From positions 2,356,001-2,420,000 of the forward strand of contig OZ246007.1 of the NCBI GenBank assembly GCA_965230515.1: a stretch of 64,000 bases of DNA. Direction: 5' to 3'. Both the position numbers and the translations under genes were made by a program. This stretch comes from JAJFKB01 sp965230515. GTDB lineage: Bacteria; Pseudomonadota; Gammaproteobacteria; Pseudomonadales; IMCC2047. The notes beneath the pieces were generated by a model, which ran no database searches, had not been told where the DNA came from, and saw nothing but the letters and a program-made list of their open reading frames with translations. Positions 8,096 to 16,030 of the stretch are shown piece by piece. Position 1 is the first letter of the stretch. Each line of letters starts with the position of its first letter.

Positions 8096-9355
8096 TTGTT
8101 TTTTGAGCGTCCGCAAAGTAGTGAACAAGCTGTCCTGGTTCATCTGGAACTGAATGATGAATCGGAGCAGGAAGACTGTCTGGAGTTCCAGGAGCTGGTA
8201 AGGTCGGCAGGTGCTGATGCAGCTGCTATTCTGACTGCACGGCTGTCCCATCCGAATCCCAAATATTTTGTTGGTGCGGGTAAGGTTGACGAGATACGCC
8301 AGATTGCTCGGGCGAATAACGCAGAACTGGTGCTGTTTAATCACGCCTTGACGCCTAGTCAGGAGCGTAATCTGGAGCAGGCACTGGAGTGCAGGGTGCT
8401 TGACAGAACGGGCCTGATCCTTGATATCTTTGCGCAGCGTGCGCGAACCCATGAGGGGAAACTGCAGGTCGAATTGGCCCAGTTGCAGTATATTTCCACG
8501 CGGTTGATACGCGGCTGGACTCACCTTGAGCGTCAAAAAGGTGGAATCGGCTTGCGCGGACCGGGTGAAACGCAGCTTGAAACGGACCGGCGATTGTTGA
8601 GGGCGAGGATCAAAACGATTGGCGCCAAGCTGACCAAAGTACGTCAGCAACGTAGTCAGGGGAGGCAGGCACGTAAGCGGGCGGATCTTGCTACAGCCGC
8701 TTTGGTAGGCTATACGAATGCGGGCAAGTCCACGCTGTTTAACCGAATTACCGATGCTAATGTTTATGCGCAGGATCAGTTGTTTGCAACGCTGGACCCT
8801 ACGCTTCGTCGCATAGAAGTTGACGGTTTAGGCGCGATAGTTCTGGCGGATACAGTGGGTTTTATCCGCCATTTGCCACATAAGCTGGTTGAGGCTTTCA
8901 GAGCAACCTTACAGGAAACCAGTGATGCGAATCTGTTGTTGCATGTGGTGGATGCTGCGGATATTAACCGTGATCTGAATATGGAACAGGTTAACTTTGT
9001 GCTCAATGAAATTGAAGCGGAGCATGTGCCAAGGCTGTTGGTGTATAACAAAATTGATCTGATGGATGAAATTGAGCCGCGTATCGATCGTGATGAGGGT
9101 GGCATACCCTGGCGGGTGTGGTTGTCCGCACAGACCGGGCAGGGATTGGATTTGTTGCTACAGGCGATTACTGAAAACCTGGAGCAGAACATGGTTAGAA
9201 AAGAGCTTAGAATCCCTGCGGGCAACGGGCGTTTGCGTGCTGAATTTTACCAGCAGGGAGCAGTGTTGAATGAGGCGGTGAGCGAAGAGGGCGATTACCT
9301 GATGCAGGTACGATTGCCAAAACGGGATTTAGACAGGATCATGGCGCGAAATTAG
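8096..9355 (+). CDS. hflX: GTPase HflX, ribosome splitting/rescue factor
   Basis: Ribosome-associated GTPase that splits stalled 70S ribosomes. 419 residues: N-terminal HflX domain (about 1-180, ending in a coiled-coil and the G-x-G-E-T-Q-L-E-T-D-R-R linker), then a G domain (about 195-365) with G-Y-T-N-A-G-K-S-T, D-T-V-G-F and N-K-I-D, and a short C-terminal domain. The start is TTG 8096 (M-F-F-E-R). It is preferred because related proteins begin M-F-F-E-R and no upstream ATG is in frame. The ribosome site is weak, suggesting coupling to hfq 27 bases upstream. Confidence 0.95.
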   Translation: MFFERPQSSEQAVLVHLELNDESEQEDCLEFQELVRSAGADAAAILTARLSHPNPKYFVGAGKVDEIRQIARANNAELVLFNHALTPSQERNLEQALECRVLDRTGLILDIFAQRARTHEGKLQVELAQLQYISTRLIRGWTHLERQKGGIGLRGPGETQLETDRRLLRARIKTIGAKLTKVRQQRSQGRQARKRADLATAALVGYTNAGKSTLFNRITDANVYAQDQLFATLDPTLRRIEVDGLGAIVLADTVGFIRHLPHKLVEAFRATLQETSDANLLLHVVDAADINRDLNMEQVNFVLNEIEAEHVPRLLVYNKIDLMDEIEPRIDRDEGGIPWRVWLSAQTGQGLDLLLQAITENLEQNMVRKELRIPAGNGRLRAEFYQQGAVLNEAVSEEGDYLMQVRLPKRDLDRIMARN

Positions 9356-9378
9356 GTGGTCACCTGTTTCGATTGAGC

Positions 9379-9407
9379 TTGCAGGGGTCGATTCTGGACT
9401 CTAGAAT
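9379..9407 (+). promoter_or_regulatory. Possible sigma-70 promoter for hflKC
   Basis: TTGCAG at 9379-9384 and TAGAAT at 9402-9407 are separated by 17 bases, the ideal spacing. The -35 is poor (3 of 6) and the -10 good (5 of 6). It lies in the 126-base hflX-hflK gap, so hflKC may have its own promoter besides readthrough. By-eye call only. Confidence 0.3.
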
Positions 9408-9481
9408 GCGAGACATTCCCATTAATTAAAAAACTTGCTGTGCTTGGTTGATCAGCCGGCAGTTTAATGACGGAGAAAATT

Positions 9482-10639
9482 ATGGCCTGGAATGAGCCGG
9501 GTAATCAGAATGACAAAGACCCGTGGGGCGGAAAAAACAGCGGTGGCAATCAGGGGCCGCCTGACCTTGATGAAGTGATGCGCAAACTGCAGGGGCAGTT
9601 GGGCAAAATCTTTGGCGGCAAAGGTGGTTCCGGGTCTGGCTCCGGTTCTGGCAGGCTGAGTGGCGGTGCGTTCGTCATGATTCTGGTCGGAGCATTGGTT
9701 GTCTGGGCGCTGATGGGTTTCTACACCATCGACCAGCAGGAGCGGGGCGTTGTGCTGCGGCTGGGGAAATATCTGGAAACAGTACAGCCTGGCCTGCAGT
9801 GGAATCCGCCGCTGATTGACCGGGTTGAAAAAATCAACGTGACCAAAGTGCGTTCGCACAGCTCGCGTGGAACAATGCTGACAGAAGATGAAAACATTGT
9901 TGAGATCAATCTGTCAGTTCAATATGTCATTTCGGATCCGCAAAAATTTTATCTCAATGTGCGAGACCCGGAATTGAGCCTGGTGCATGCCAATGAGAGT
10001 GCGCTGCGTCATGTGGTGGGCAGCTCGGAAATGCATCAGGTGCTCACTGAAGGTCGTGAACTGCTGGCCCAGGATGTACAGATCCGTTTGCAGGATTACC
10101 TGGATCGATATGGGGCAGGGCTACAGATAAGCAAAGTCAATATTGAGAATGCGCAGGCGCCGAAAGAGGTTCAGGCCGCGTTTGATGACGTGATCAAAGC
10201 GCGAGAGGATGAGCAGCGGGTCAGGAACGAAGCTGAAGCCTATGCTAATGGCATTATTCCCGTGGCCAGAGGTTTTGCGCAAAGGGTTAGAGAAGAGGCA
10301 AGCGCCTATCGTGACCAGGTTGTAGCCAGGGCAGAAGGTGAGGCGAACCGTTTTCTCAAGTTGCTGGCCGAATACGAAAAAGCACCTGAAGTGACTCGCG
10401 AGCGTATTTATCTGGATGCCATGCAGTCTGTATTATCCAACAGTTCAAAAATTCTGGTGGATGTTGAAGGCGGGAACAATATGATGTACCTGCCGCTGGA
10501 TAAAATTATAGGAGCAGGCGGCGCGGGGTCGAGTTCCAGTACAACCGTGAATCAGCGCCAGCTAGAAGAGCTGACCAATAAGGTCCTGGACCGGATGAGA
10601 GACAGACAGGCCGGTGGCCGACTAAGGGAGGGCCGCTAA
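9482..10639 (+). CDS. hflK: FtsH protease modulator HflK
   Basis: Membrane SPFH/band-7 protein that forms large periplasmic cages with HflC around FtsH and modulates membrane-protein degradation. 385 residues. The N-terminal cytoplasmic part is Gly/Ser/Lys rich (about 1-60), a single membrane helix follows (about 64-84), then the SPFH domain (about 85-300) and a charged coiled-coil. ATG 9482 (M-A-W-N-E-P-G) is chosen over ATG 9467 because GGAGA sits just upstream and M-A-W-N is the family's usual start. hflC begins one base after the stop. Confidence 0.96.
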   Translation: MAWNEPGNQNDKDPWGGKNSGGNQGPPDLDEVMRKLQGQLGKIFGGKGGSGSGSGSGRLSGGAFVMILVGALVVWALMGFYTIDQQERGVVLRLGKYLETVQPGLQWNPPLIDRVEKINVTKVRSHSSRGTMLTEDENIVEINLSVQYVISDPQKFYLNVRDPELSLVHANESALRHVVGSSEMHQVLTEGRELLAQDVQIRLQDYLDRYGAGLQISKVNIENAQAPKEVQAAFDDVIKAREDEQRVRNEAEAYANGIIPVARGFAQRVREEASAYRDQVVARAEGEANRFLKLLAEYEKAPEVTRERIYLDAMQSVLSNSSKILVDVEGGNNMMYLPLDKIIGAGGAGSSSSTTVNQRQLEELTNKVLDRMRDRQAGGRLREGR

Positions 10640-10640
10640 C

Positions 10641-11507
10641 ATGAGTTCTAAATCTACATTCACACTAGCTATTTTTATACTCGCTATCTATATTGCCTCT
10701 CAATGTATCTATATCGTCAGCGAACGTGAGCGTGCGGTATTGCTCAAATTTGGTGAAGTGGTTGAAACCGATGTTCAGCCTGGCCCTCACTTTAAGATTC
10801 CAATTGTTAATAAAGTCAGAAAGTTTGATGGTCGGTTGCTAACCATGGACTCCAGGCCTCAGCGGTATTTGACGCTGGAGAAAAAAGCGGTCATCGTCGA
10901 CTCATTTGTGAAGTGGCGAATTTCATCGGTTGAAAAATACTATACAGCCACATCAGGTGATGAGTTTGTTGCTGCACGGTTGCTTTCTTCCCGTGTAGAT
11001 ACGGGTCTGCGAAATCAATTTGGCGAACGTTCGATGCATGAGGTGGTGTCTGGCGAGCGCGATGAATTGATGCAGGAGTTGACCAATGACCTGAACAAAA
11101 TTGCGCAGCAGGAGTTGGGGATTGAGGTGCTGGATGTTCGGGTTAAGGGAATTGATCTGCCATCGGAAGTGAGTAATTCGGTGTTTAGCAGAATGGCGAC
11201 CGAGCGGGAAAAGGAAGCACGGGATCACCGCGCCAAAGGTAAGGAGCTCGCGGAGGGGATTGCCGCAGATGCAGATCGACAAAAAACGGTCATAGAAGCC
11301 GAAGCCTTTCGGGATTCTGAAAAAATCAGAGGTGACGGGGATGCAAAAGCAGCGTCTATTTATGCGCAGGCATATCAGCAGGACCCTGAGTTTTATGCCT
11401 TTTACCGAAGTTTGAATGCCTATAAGGAGACCTTTGGTAACAAAGGTGATCTGCTTGTTCTGGAGCCCGATAGCGAGTTTTTTAAGTATTTAAATAAGAA
11501 AAAATAA
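10641..11507 (+). CDS. hflC: FtsH protease modulator HflC
   Basis: Partner of HflK. 288 residues: one N-terminal membrane helix (about 5-25) followed directly by an SPFH domain with the typical S-E-R-E-R-A-V-L-L-K-F-G start, and a coiled-coil rich in Ala/Glu/Arg (about 195-240). Separated from hflK by a single base, so the two are translationally coupled. A 21-base palindrome and a strong terminator lie downstream. Confidence 0.96.
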   Translation: MSSKSTFTLAIFILAIYIASQCIYIVSERERAVLLKFGEVVETDVQPGPHFKIPIVNKVRKFDGRLLTMDSRPQRYLTLEKKAVIVDSFVKWRISSVEKYYTATSGDEFVAARLLSSRVDTGLRNQFGERSMHEVVSGERDELMQELTNDLNKIAQQELGIEVLDVRVKGIDLPSEVSNSVFSRMATEREKEARDHRAKGKELAEGIAADADRQKTVIEAEAFRDSEKIRGDGDAKAASIYAQAYQQDPEFYAFYRSLNAYKETFGNKGDLLVLEPDSEFFKYLNKKK

Positions 11508-11520
11508 GGTTTTGATAAAA

Positions 11521-11541
11521 AGTAGTGAGAATCTCACTACT
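11521..11541. repeat. Perfect 10+1+10 palindrome after hflC
   Basis: AGTAGTGAGA at 11521-11530, one central A, then the exact complement TCTCACTACT at 11532-11541, 14 bases after the hflC stop. As RNA it would be an 8-bp hairpin with a 5-base loop but no U-run. As DNA it looks like a dimeric repressor site. It lies 37 bases upstream of the extended -10 element at 11578-11586, where an activator or repressor could act. Confidence 0.5.
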
Positions 11542-11577
11542 AATCTGGAGTTCTTTGGTTATTTAAGGGGCCGGGTT

Positions 11578-11586
11578 TGTTATAAT
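11578..11586 (+). promoter_or_regulatory. Extended -10 promoter upstream of yjeT-hisZ-purA
   Basis: TG at 11578-11579, one base, then TATAAT at 11581-11586. No clear -35. The predicted start near 11593 is only about 16 bases before an intrinsic terminator stem, so most initiated transcripts could end after about 47 bases unless readthrough is controlled. Confidence 0.5.
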
Positions 11587-11608
11587 TGCGCGGTTTAATC
11601 AGCCGCTG

Positions 11609-11639
11609 GCCGGAGGTACGGTGTACATCCGGCTTTTTT
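11609..11639 (+). terminator. Intrinsic terminator or attenuator between hflC and yjeT
   Basis: GCCGGA at 11609-11614 pairs with TCCGGC at 11628-11633. Inside, GTAC at 11616-11619 pairs with GTAC at 11623-11626 around a 3-base loop, with one G/A mismatch. Six T residues follow at 11634-11639. It may simply end the hflKC transcript. Because a promoter-like element sits just upstream, it may instead act as an attenuator for yjeT-hisZ-purA. Confidence 0.75.
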
Positions 11640-11657
11640 GTGAAAGGTGGGTTTGGA

Positions 11658-11849
11658 TTGGATTTCTGGCATGAACTGGCCGTGGCATTTTGTTTGATGA
11701 TGGTGATCGAAGGGATCGTACCCTTTGTGGCACCTAAACGCTGGCGAACAATGGTTCAGTTTTTGGCAGAAATTGATGACCGAAGTATGCGCATTATGGG
11801 TCTGATTAGTATGTTGGCAGGTACAGCAGTACTATACCTGATCAATTAG
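11658..11849 (+). CDS. yjeT: Small inner-membrane protein, DUF2065 (YjeT-like)
   Basis: 63 residues with two membrane helices (about 8-25 and 43-61) separated by a basic/Trp segment (P-K-R-W-R), as in the DUF2065 family found between hflC and purA. Function unknown. The open frame starts at ATG 11586, but that would place the start inside the terminator hairpin. TTG 11658 (L/M-D-F-W-H-E-L-A) is preceded by AAGGTGG at 11644-11650 and gives the family's normal length. hisZ follows 42 bases later. Confidence 0.8.
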   Translation: MDFWHELAVAFCLMMVIEGIVPFVAPKRWRTMVQFLAEIDDRSMRIMGLISMLAGTAVLYLIN

Positions 11850-11891
11850 CTGCTACTGCCTGCCGTATAGTGTGTAGAGATAGAGATTAAG

Positions 11892-13070
11892 ATGACAGAT
11901 TCAAATCGTTGGCTGCTACCGGATGGTATCGAAGAGGTGCTCCCTCCCCAGGCGCGCTGTGCAGAGGCTTTGCGTCGAGAGCTTTTGGATCTCTACCGAA
12001 GCTGGGGTTATGAGTTGGTTATTCCGCCATATGTTGAGTATATCGAATCATTATTGACAGGCATTGGTTCGGATCTTGATCTGCAGACCTATCGGATTAC
12101 GGATCAGTTGACGGGGCGGATGATGGGCGTGCGCGCAGATATGACACCTCAGGTTGCTCGAATTGACGCTCATAGTTTAAAGCATGAAGGGCCAGCAAGG
12201 TTCTGCTACGGGGGCAGTGTGTTGCATACTCGGTCACCCAATATGTTGTCATCGCGCAGTCCAATTCAGATGGGTGCCGAACTCTACGGTTGCTCCCATT
12301 TGGCTGCAGATAGCGAAATCATCAGTTTGATGATAGAGACTGCAAAGGCGGCGGGTTCAAAACAGCTACATCTCGATCTTGGTCATGTGGGGATTTATCG
12401 TGGCCTGGTCGCTCATGCAGACCTGGATGCGGACCAGCAGTCGGAACTCTTCGGGTTATTACAAAGTAAAGCCAAAGCGGACATAGAACAGTTTGTGGAG
12501 CGCAATATTTCTGATCCGGTGCTGGCCGGGATGGTGTCAGCGTTAGTCAGTTTGAATGGAAATATAGAGGTGCTATCCGAGGCCAGAAGTCTGTTGGCCG
12601 ACGCGCCGGAGTCTGTCGAAAAAGCGCTGCAGCTTTTGCAACAGTTGGGTGAGGAGTTACAAAACACTTATCCGGAAGTGGACCTGTATTTTGATCTGGC
12701 GGAGCTTAGGGGTTACCAATACCACACCAGTCTGGTGTACTCGCTCTATGTGGCTGGTTTTGGCCAGGCTGTCGCCAAGGGCGGACGCTATGATGATATT
12801 GGAAAGGGTTTTGGCCGGGCCAGGGCGGCTACTGGCTTTAGCGCGGACCTTAAGGCTCTGGTCAAGATAAATCCGGCTAATCAAACAGCGCCGCTGGCGA
12901 TTTTGTCGCCACGCAGTAGCGACAGACGTTTAGCTGAACAGGTTAAGCGCCTGCGCGGACAGGGGCAAGTGGTCGTATACCAGTTGCCCGATGACGTATC
13001 GGTCAGACAACTGGCTTGTGACCGCCAGCTAGTGGAACGTGATGGGGAATGGGTGGTTGAATCTATCTGA
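11892..13070 (+). CDS. hisZ: ATP phosphoribosyltransferase regulatory subunit HisZ
   Basis: Catalytically dead histidyl-tRNA-synthetase paralogue that pairs with the short form of HisG to make the first enzyme of histidine synthesis and confers histidine feedback inhibition. 392 residues with class II synthetase folds: the motif-2-like region contains R-x-D-x-T-P-Q-V-A-R, and a Gly-rich G-G-R-Y-D-D segment follows. The anticodon-binding domain is absent or shortened. Its presence implies a short HisG elsewhere. Position before purA is shared with Pseudomonas relatives; E. coli lacks it. Confidence 0.95.
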   Translation: MTDSNRWLLPDGIEEVLPPQARCAEALRRELLDLYRSWGYELVIPPYVEYIESLLTGIGSDLDLQTYRITDQLTGRMMGVRADMTPQVARIDAHSLKHEGPARFCYGGSVLHTRSPNMLSSRSPIQMGAELYGCSHLAADSEIISLMIETAKAAGSKQLHLDLGHVGIYRGLVAHADLDADQQSELFGLLQSKAKADIEQFVERNISDPVLAGMVSALVSLNGNIEVLSEARSLLADAPESVEKALQLLQQLGEELQNTYPEVDLYFDLAELRGYQYHTSLVYSLYVAGFGQAVAKGGRYDDIGKGFGRARAATGFSADLKALVKINPANQTAPLAILSPRSSDRRLAEQVKRLRGQGQVVVYQLPDDVSVRQLACDRQLVERDGEWVVESI

Positions 13071-13137
13071 TGGCTACGGATAGTTTTTAGCCGACCATTA
13101 GATAAGCATACAGTTTAAATTGAGTTCGAGTTTATTT

Positions 13138-14427
13138 ATGGGTAAAAGTGTTGTCATATTGGGCACCCAGTGGGGTGATGAGGGTAAGGGTAAAATTGTT
13201 GATCTGTTAACAGATCAGGCAGAGGTTGTTGCGCGTTTTCAGGGTGGACATAATGCGGGACACACCCTGGTAATAGAAGGCAAAAAAACCGTATTGCACC
13301 TGATACCCTCCGGTATTTTGAGAGACGATGTGTTGTGCCTGATCGGCAATGGTGTAGTGCTGTCGCCTGAGGCACTGCTTGAGGAAATAGCCGGTTTGGA
13401 GGCGACCGGCGTGCCAGCCAAAGAACGTCTCGCGCTCAGCGCGGCATGCCCATTAATCCTGCCCTATCATATTGCCCTGGATAATGCGCGAGAGGCTGCC
13501 CGCGGAGAATCAAAAATTGGTACAACCGGGCGTGGCATTGGTCCCGCCTATGAAGATAAAGTTGCGCGGCGCGGATTACGCCTGGGTGACATGCTGGACA
13601 CAGAGCGGTTCGCCGGGCAATTGAAAGAGGTGCTGGAATACCACAACTTCTCATTGGTGAACTACTACAAAGCACAGGCACTGGATTACCAGCAGCTGTT
13701 GGATCAGGCCCTGCTTCAGGCTGAACAGCTTAAGCCCCTTATTGCTGATGTGACCGGCACATTGCATCAATATCGCGAGGCAGGCAGGAATATCATGTTC
13801 GAAGGAGCGCAAGGCTCGCTGCTGGATATCGATCATGGCACTTATCCCTACGTAACCTCATCAAATACCACGGCGGGAGGGGCGAGTACCGGTAGTGGCT
13901 TTGGGCCACTCTATCTGGATTATGTATTGGGTATTACCAAGGCCTATACAACCCGCGTAGGCTCCGGACCGTTCCCTACCGAGCTGTTTGATGAAACCGG
14001 GCATCATATGGCCGAAAAAGGCCATGAGTTTGGCGCGACGACCGGACGCGCGCGGCGCTGTGGTTATCTTGATCTGGTGGCACTCAAGCACTCGATGCAG
14101 ATTAACAGCGTCAGCGGAATCTGTTTGACCAAGCTGGATGTGCTGGATGGCCTGGACACGATTAAAGTCTGTGTCGGTTATGAGGGTGAAGCAGATAATT
14201 TTGGCGTATTCAGCTCTGATGCCGTCGCGGGTTTAACACCCGTTTATGAAGAGGTTCCTGGTTGGCAGGAATCAACCGTCGGCGCAAAATCACTGGATCA
14301 GCTGCCTCAGGCGGCACGGGACTATATCGGATATATTGAGCGCGGCCTTAACGTGCCGGTTGATATTGTTTCAACAGGCCCGGATCGGGAAGAGACGATT
14401 ATTCTTAAACACCCGTTTGCACAATGA
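13138..14427 (+). CDS. purA: Adenylosuccinate synthetase
   Basis: Joins IMP and aspartate using GTP, the committed step to AMP. 429 residues from ATG 13138 (M-G-K-S-V-V). The P-loop is G-T-Q-W-G-D-E-G-K-G-K and the second signature is Q-G-G-H-N-A-G-H-T. G-I-G-P-A-Y-E-D-K and G-x-P-T-E-L follow in order. An in-frame TTG at 13120 exists but would add six non-family residues. Convergent with the HD-GYP gene, with only 14 bases between them. Confidence 0.97.
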   Translation: MGKSVVILGTQWGDEGKGKIVDLLTDQAEVVARFQGGHNAGHTLVIEGKKTVLHLIPSGILRDDVLCLIGNGVVLSPEALLEEIAGLEATGVPAKERLALSAACPLILPYHIALDNAREAARGESKIGTTGRGIGPAYEDKVARRGLRLGDMLDTERFAGQLKEVLEYHNFSLVNYYKAQALDYQQLLDQALLQAEQLKPLIADVTGTLHQYREAGRNIMFEGAQGSLLDIDHGTYPYVTSSNTTAGGASTGSGFGPLYLDYVLGITKAYTTRVGSGPFPTELFDETGHHMAEKGHEFGATTGRARRCGYLDLVALKHSMQINSVSGICLTKLDVLDGLDTIKVCVGYEGEADNFGVFSSDAVAGLTPVYEEVPGWQESTVGAKSLDQLPQAARDYIGYIERGLNVPVDIVSTGPDREETIILKHPFAQ

Positions 14428-14441
14428 GGCGATACTTTGCA

Positions 14442-15776
14442 CTATTCGCCGGCAGCGATAGCTTTATCCTGCTGCTCGACATTTCCGATTAACAGGCCTT
14501 TTTGTTGATACTCTTTCAGATCAATGCCGAAGGTATTGTTCGGGTGTGATGTTTTAATTTTATATTCGTTACCCTGTCGGTCCAGATCGATTTTTGAAAG
14601 ATCTACCACACGCTGCGGCTGCGGTTTTTTGGCTTCATCGGTCAAGAGCACCACTCGCGGCTTCAATTTGGCTTTTGGGTTTACCGACAGCACGATACCG
14701 GCTTGCCCGTTGCTCATTTCGACAATGCTTCCGGGTGGATAAATACCCAGCCATTGAATAAAGCTTTTGATCAGATCTTCGTCAAAATGGCTGCCTGCAG
14801 CCTCATAGAGTATTTTTTGCGCCTGCAATGTGGAGCGTGCATTCTGATAACTGCGGTCGCTGGTAATGGCATCGTAGGCATCGGTAATGGCAACCAGCTT
14901 TGCGAAGAAGGGGATCTGTGAACCCTTGAGCCCCAGAGGGTATCCGGAGCCGTCTATCTTTTCATGATGCCCGTAAGTGACGTCGATCGCTTCTGGAATA
15001 ATGCCGCCCTGCTCCAGCAAATAGTCGCGACCATGCTCCGGATGCTGTTTCATTATCTCAAACTCTTCCTGGGTAAAAGTACCCTCTTTGTTGAGCACTT
15101 CCAGCGGGATCTTTACCTTGCCGATATCATGTAGTAATCCGCATAGGCCGATGACCCTCAGAGTGTCCTCCGAGAGGCCTAGATGTCGGCCGAAAGCGAT
15201 CGATAGGATGGCAACATTCAGACAGTGTTCGGATGTATACAGGTCACGGTTTTTAATGAGCGTGAACCACAGCAGCGAGTCTTTATTATTAAAGATGCTT
15301 TCCACACATTCGTTGACAACTTCACGAGCCTGATTAATGTCGATATCCCGGCCAACTTTAAAACTGGCGAGAATTTCATTCACCGTTGCTTTGGTGTTTT
15401 GGTAGGCCTTGCCGGCGTTTTCAAGCTCTTCCTCAACGGAACGCTTGTCTTCATAGCTTAGGGATTGCTGGTTATCGGTCGAGGCACCATTTGATCGCTT
15501 AAAAATCCGCTTAAAAATATTTTTGCGTTTGCTCGGGATGGGGGTAGGGATGGTCTCAAGCTCTTCAAGGTGCTGATTTAGCTTGGATTTTTTAACGTCG
15601 ATAAAAACAAATTCACAGACATCGGAGATCAGCTGTATATCTTCGGGGGATGTTACTTCAAAGCCCTGCACAGGAAATGGGGTCCCCAACCAGGGGCGGT
15701 CCAGGTCGGAAACAAACATTCCGATCGTGATCTGTTGCACGGGCACCTGTATCTTGTGCAGATTTCGTTCAAACAT
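14442..15776 (-). CDS. HD-GYP domain cyclic-di-GMP phosphodiesterase
   Basis: 444 residues: N-terminal DUF3391 (about 1-130), then an HD-GYP domain (about 145-330) with H184, H216-D217, the H270-H-E segment and G278-Y-P280 all intact, and an approximately 90-residue C-terminal tail. The intact metal and GYP residues predict active hydrolysis of cyclic di-GMP, lowering its level and favouring motility over biofilm. Cytoplasmic, with no signal peptide or membrane helix. Isolated on the minus strand between purA and ispG; its specific circuit cannot be read from context. Confidence 0.92.
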   Translation of the reverse strand: MFERNLHKIQVPVQQITIGMFVSDLDRPWLGTPFPVQGFEVTSPEDIQLISDVCEFVFIDVKKSKLNQHLEELETIPTPIPSKRKNIFKRIFKRSNGASTDNQQSLSYEDKRSVEEELENAGKAYQNTKATVNEILASFKVGRDIDINQAREVVNECVESIFNNKDSLLWFTLIKNRDLYTSEHCLNVAILSIAFGRHLGLSEDTLRVIGLCGLLHDIGKVKIPLEVLNKEGTFTQEEFEIMKQHPEHGRDYLLEQGGIIPEAIDVTYGHHEKIDGSGYPLGLKGSQIPFFAKLVAITDAYDAITSDRSYQNARSTLQAQKILYEAAGSHFDEDLIKSFIQWLGIYPPGSIVEMSNGQAGIVLSVNPKAKLKPRVVLLTDEAKKPQPQRVVDLSKIDLDRQGNEYKIKTSHPNNTFGIDLKEYQQKGLLIGNVEQQDKAIAAGE

Positions 15777-15958
15777 AGGCTCTTTTTGTTAATCTTCTCT
15801 ATCAGTTAATGGGTATCTGGTGAGCTAACGTCCGAACTGTTGAGTGATTCTATGACCCATATCTCGCTCTTTAAATATTTAGACCATAAAGTTGTAAAGA
15901 TCAAGAAACCAAAGACCGAAGATAAGTTCCAAAGGATGTTACCGCTGTAATCTCAGCC

Positions 15959-15967
15959 TGATATAAT
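15959..15967 (+). promoter_or_regulatory. Extended -10 promoter for ispG
   Basis: TG at 15959-15960, one base, then TATAAT at 15962-15967, in the divergent gap between the HD-GYP gene and ispG. Predicted start near 15974, about 57 bases before the ispG ATG. The -35 region is weak. This is the third TGnTATAAT element in the first 16 kb of the window. Confidence 0.55.
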
Positions 15968-16030
15968 CAAACAGATTTATCTCGTCAATACAATTGAGTT
16001 TGCTGGAAATTTGTTGTGGAAGGAAATGTT

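Noticed and set aside
7979..8650. 223-residue open frame on the minus strand across hfq and hflX
   Set aside because: It lies opposite two certain genes, has no recognisable domain and no ribosome site. A shadow frame.
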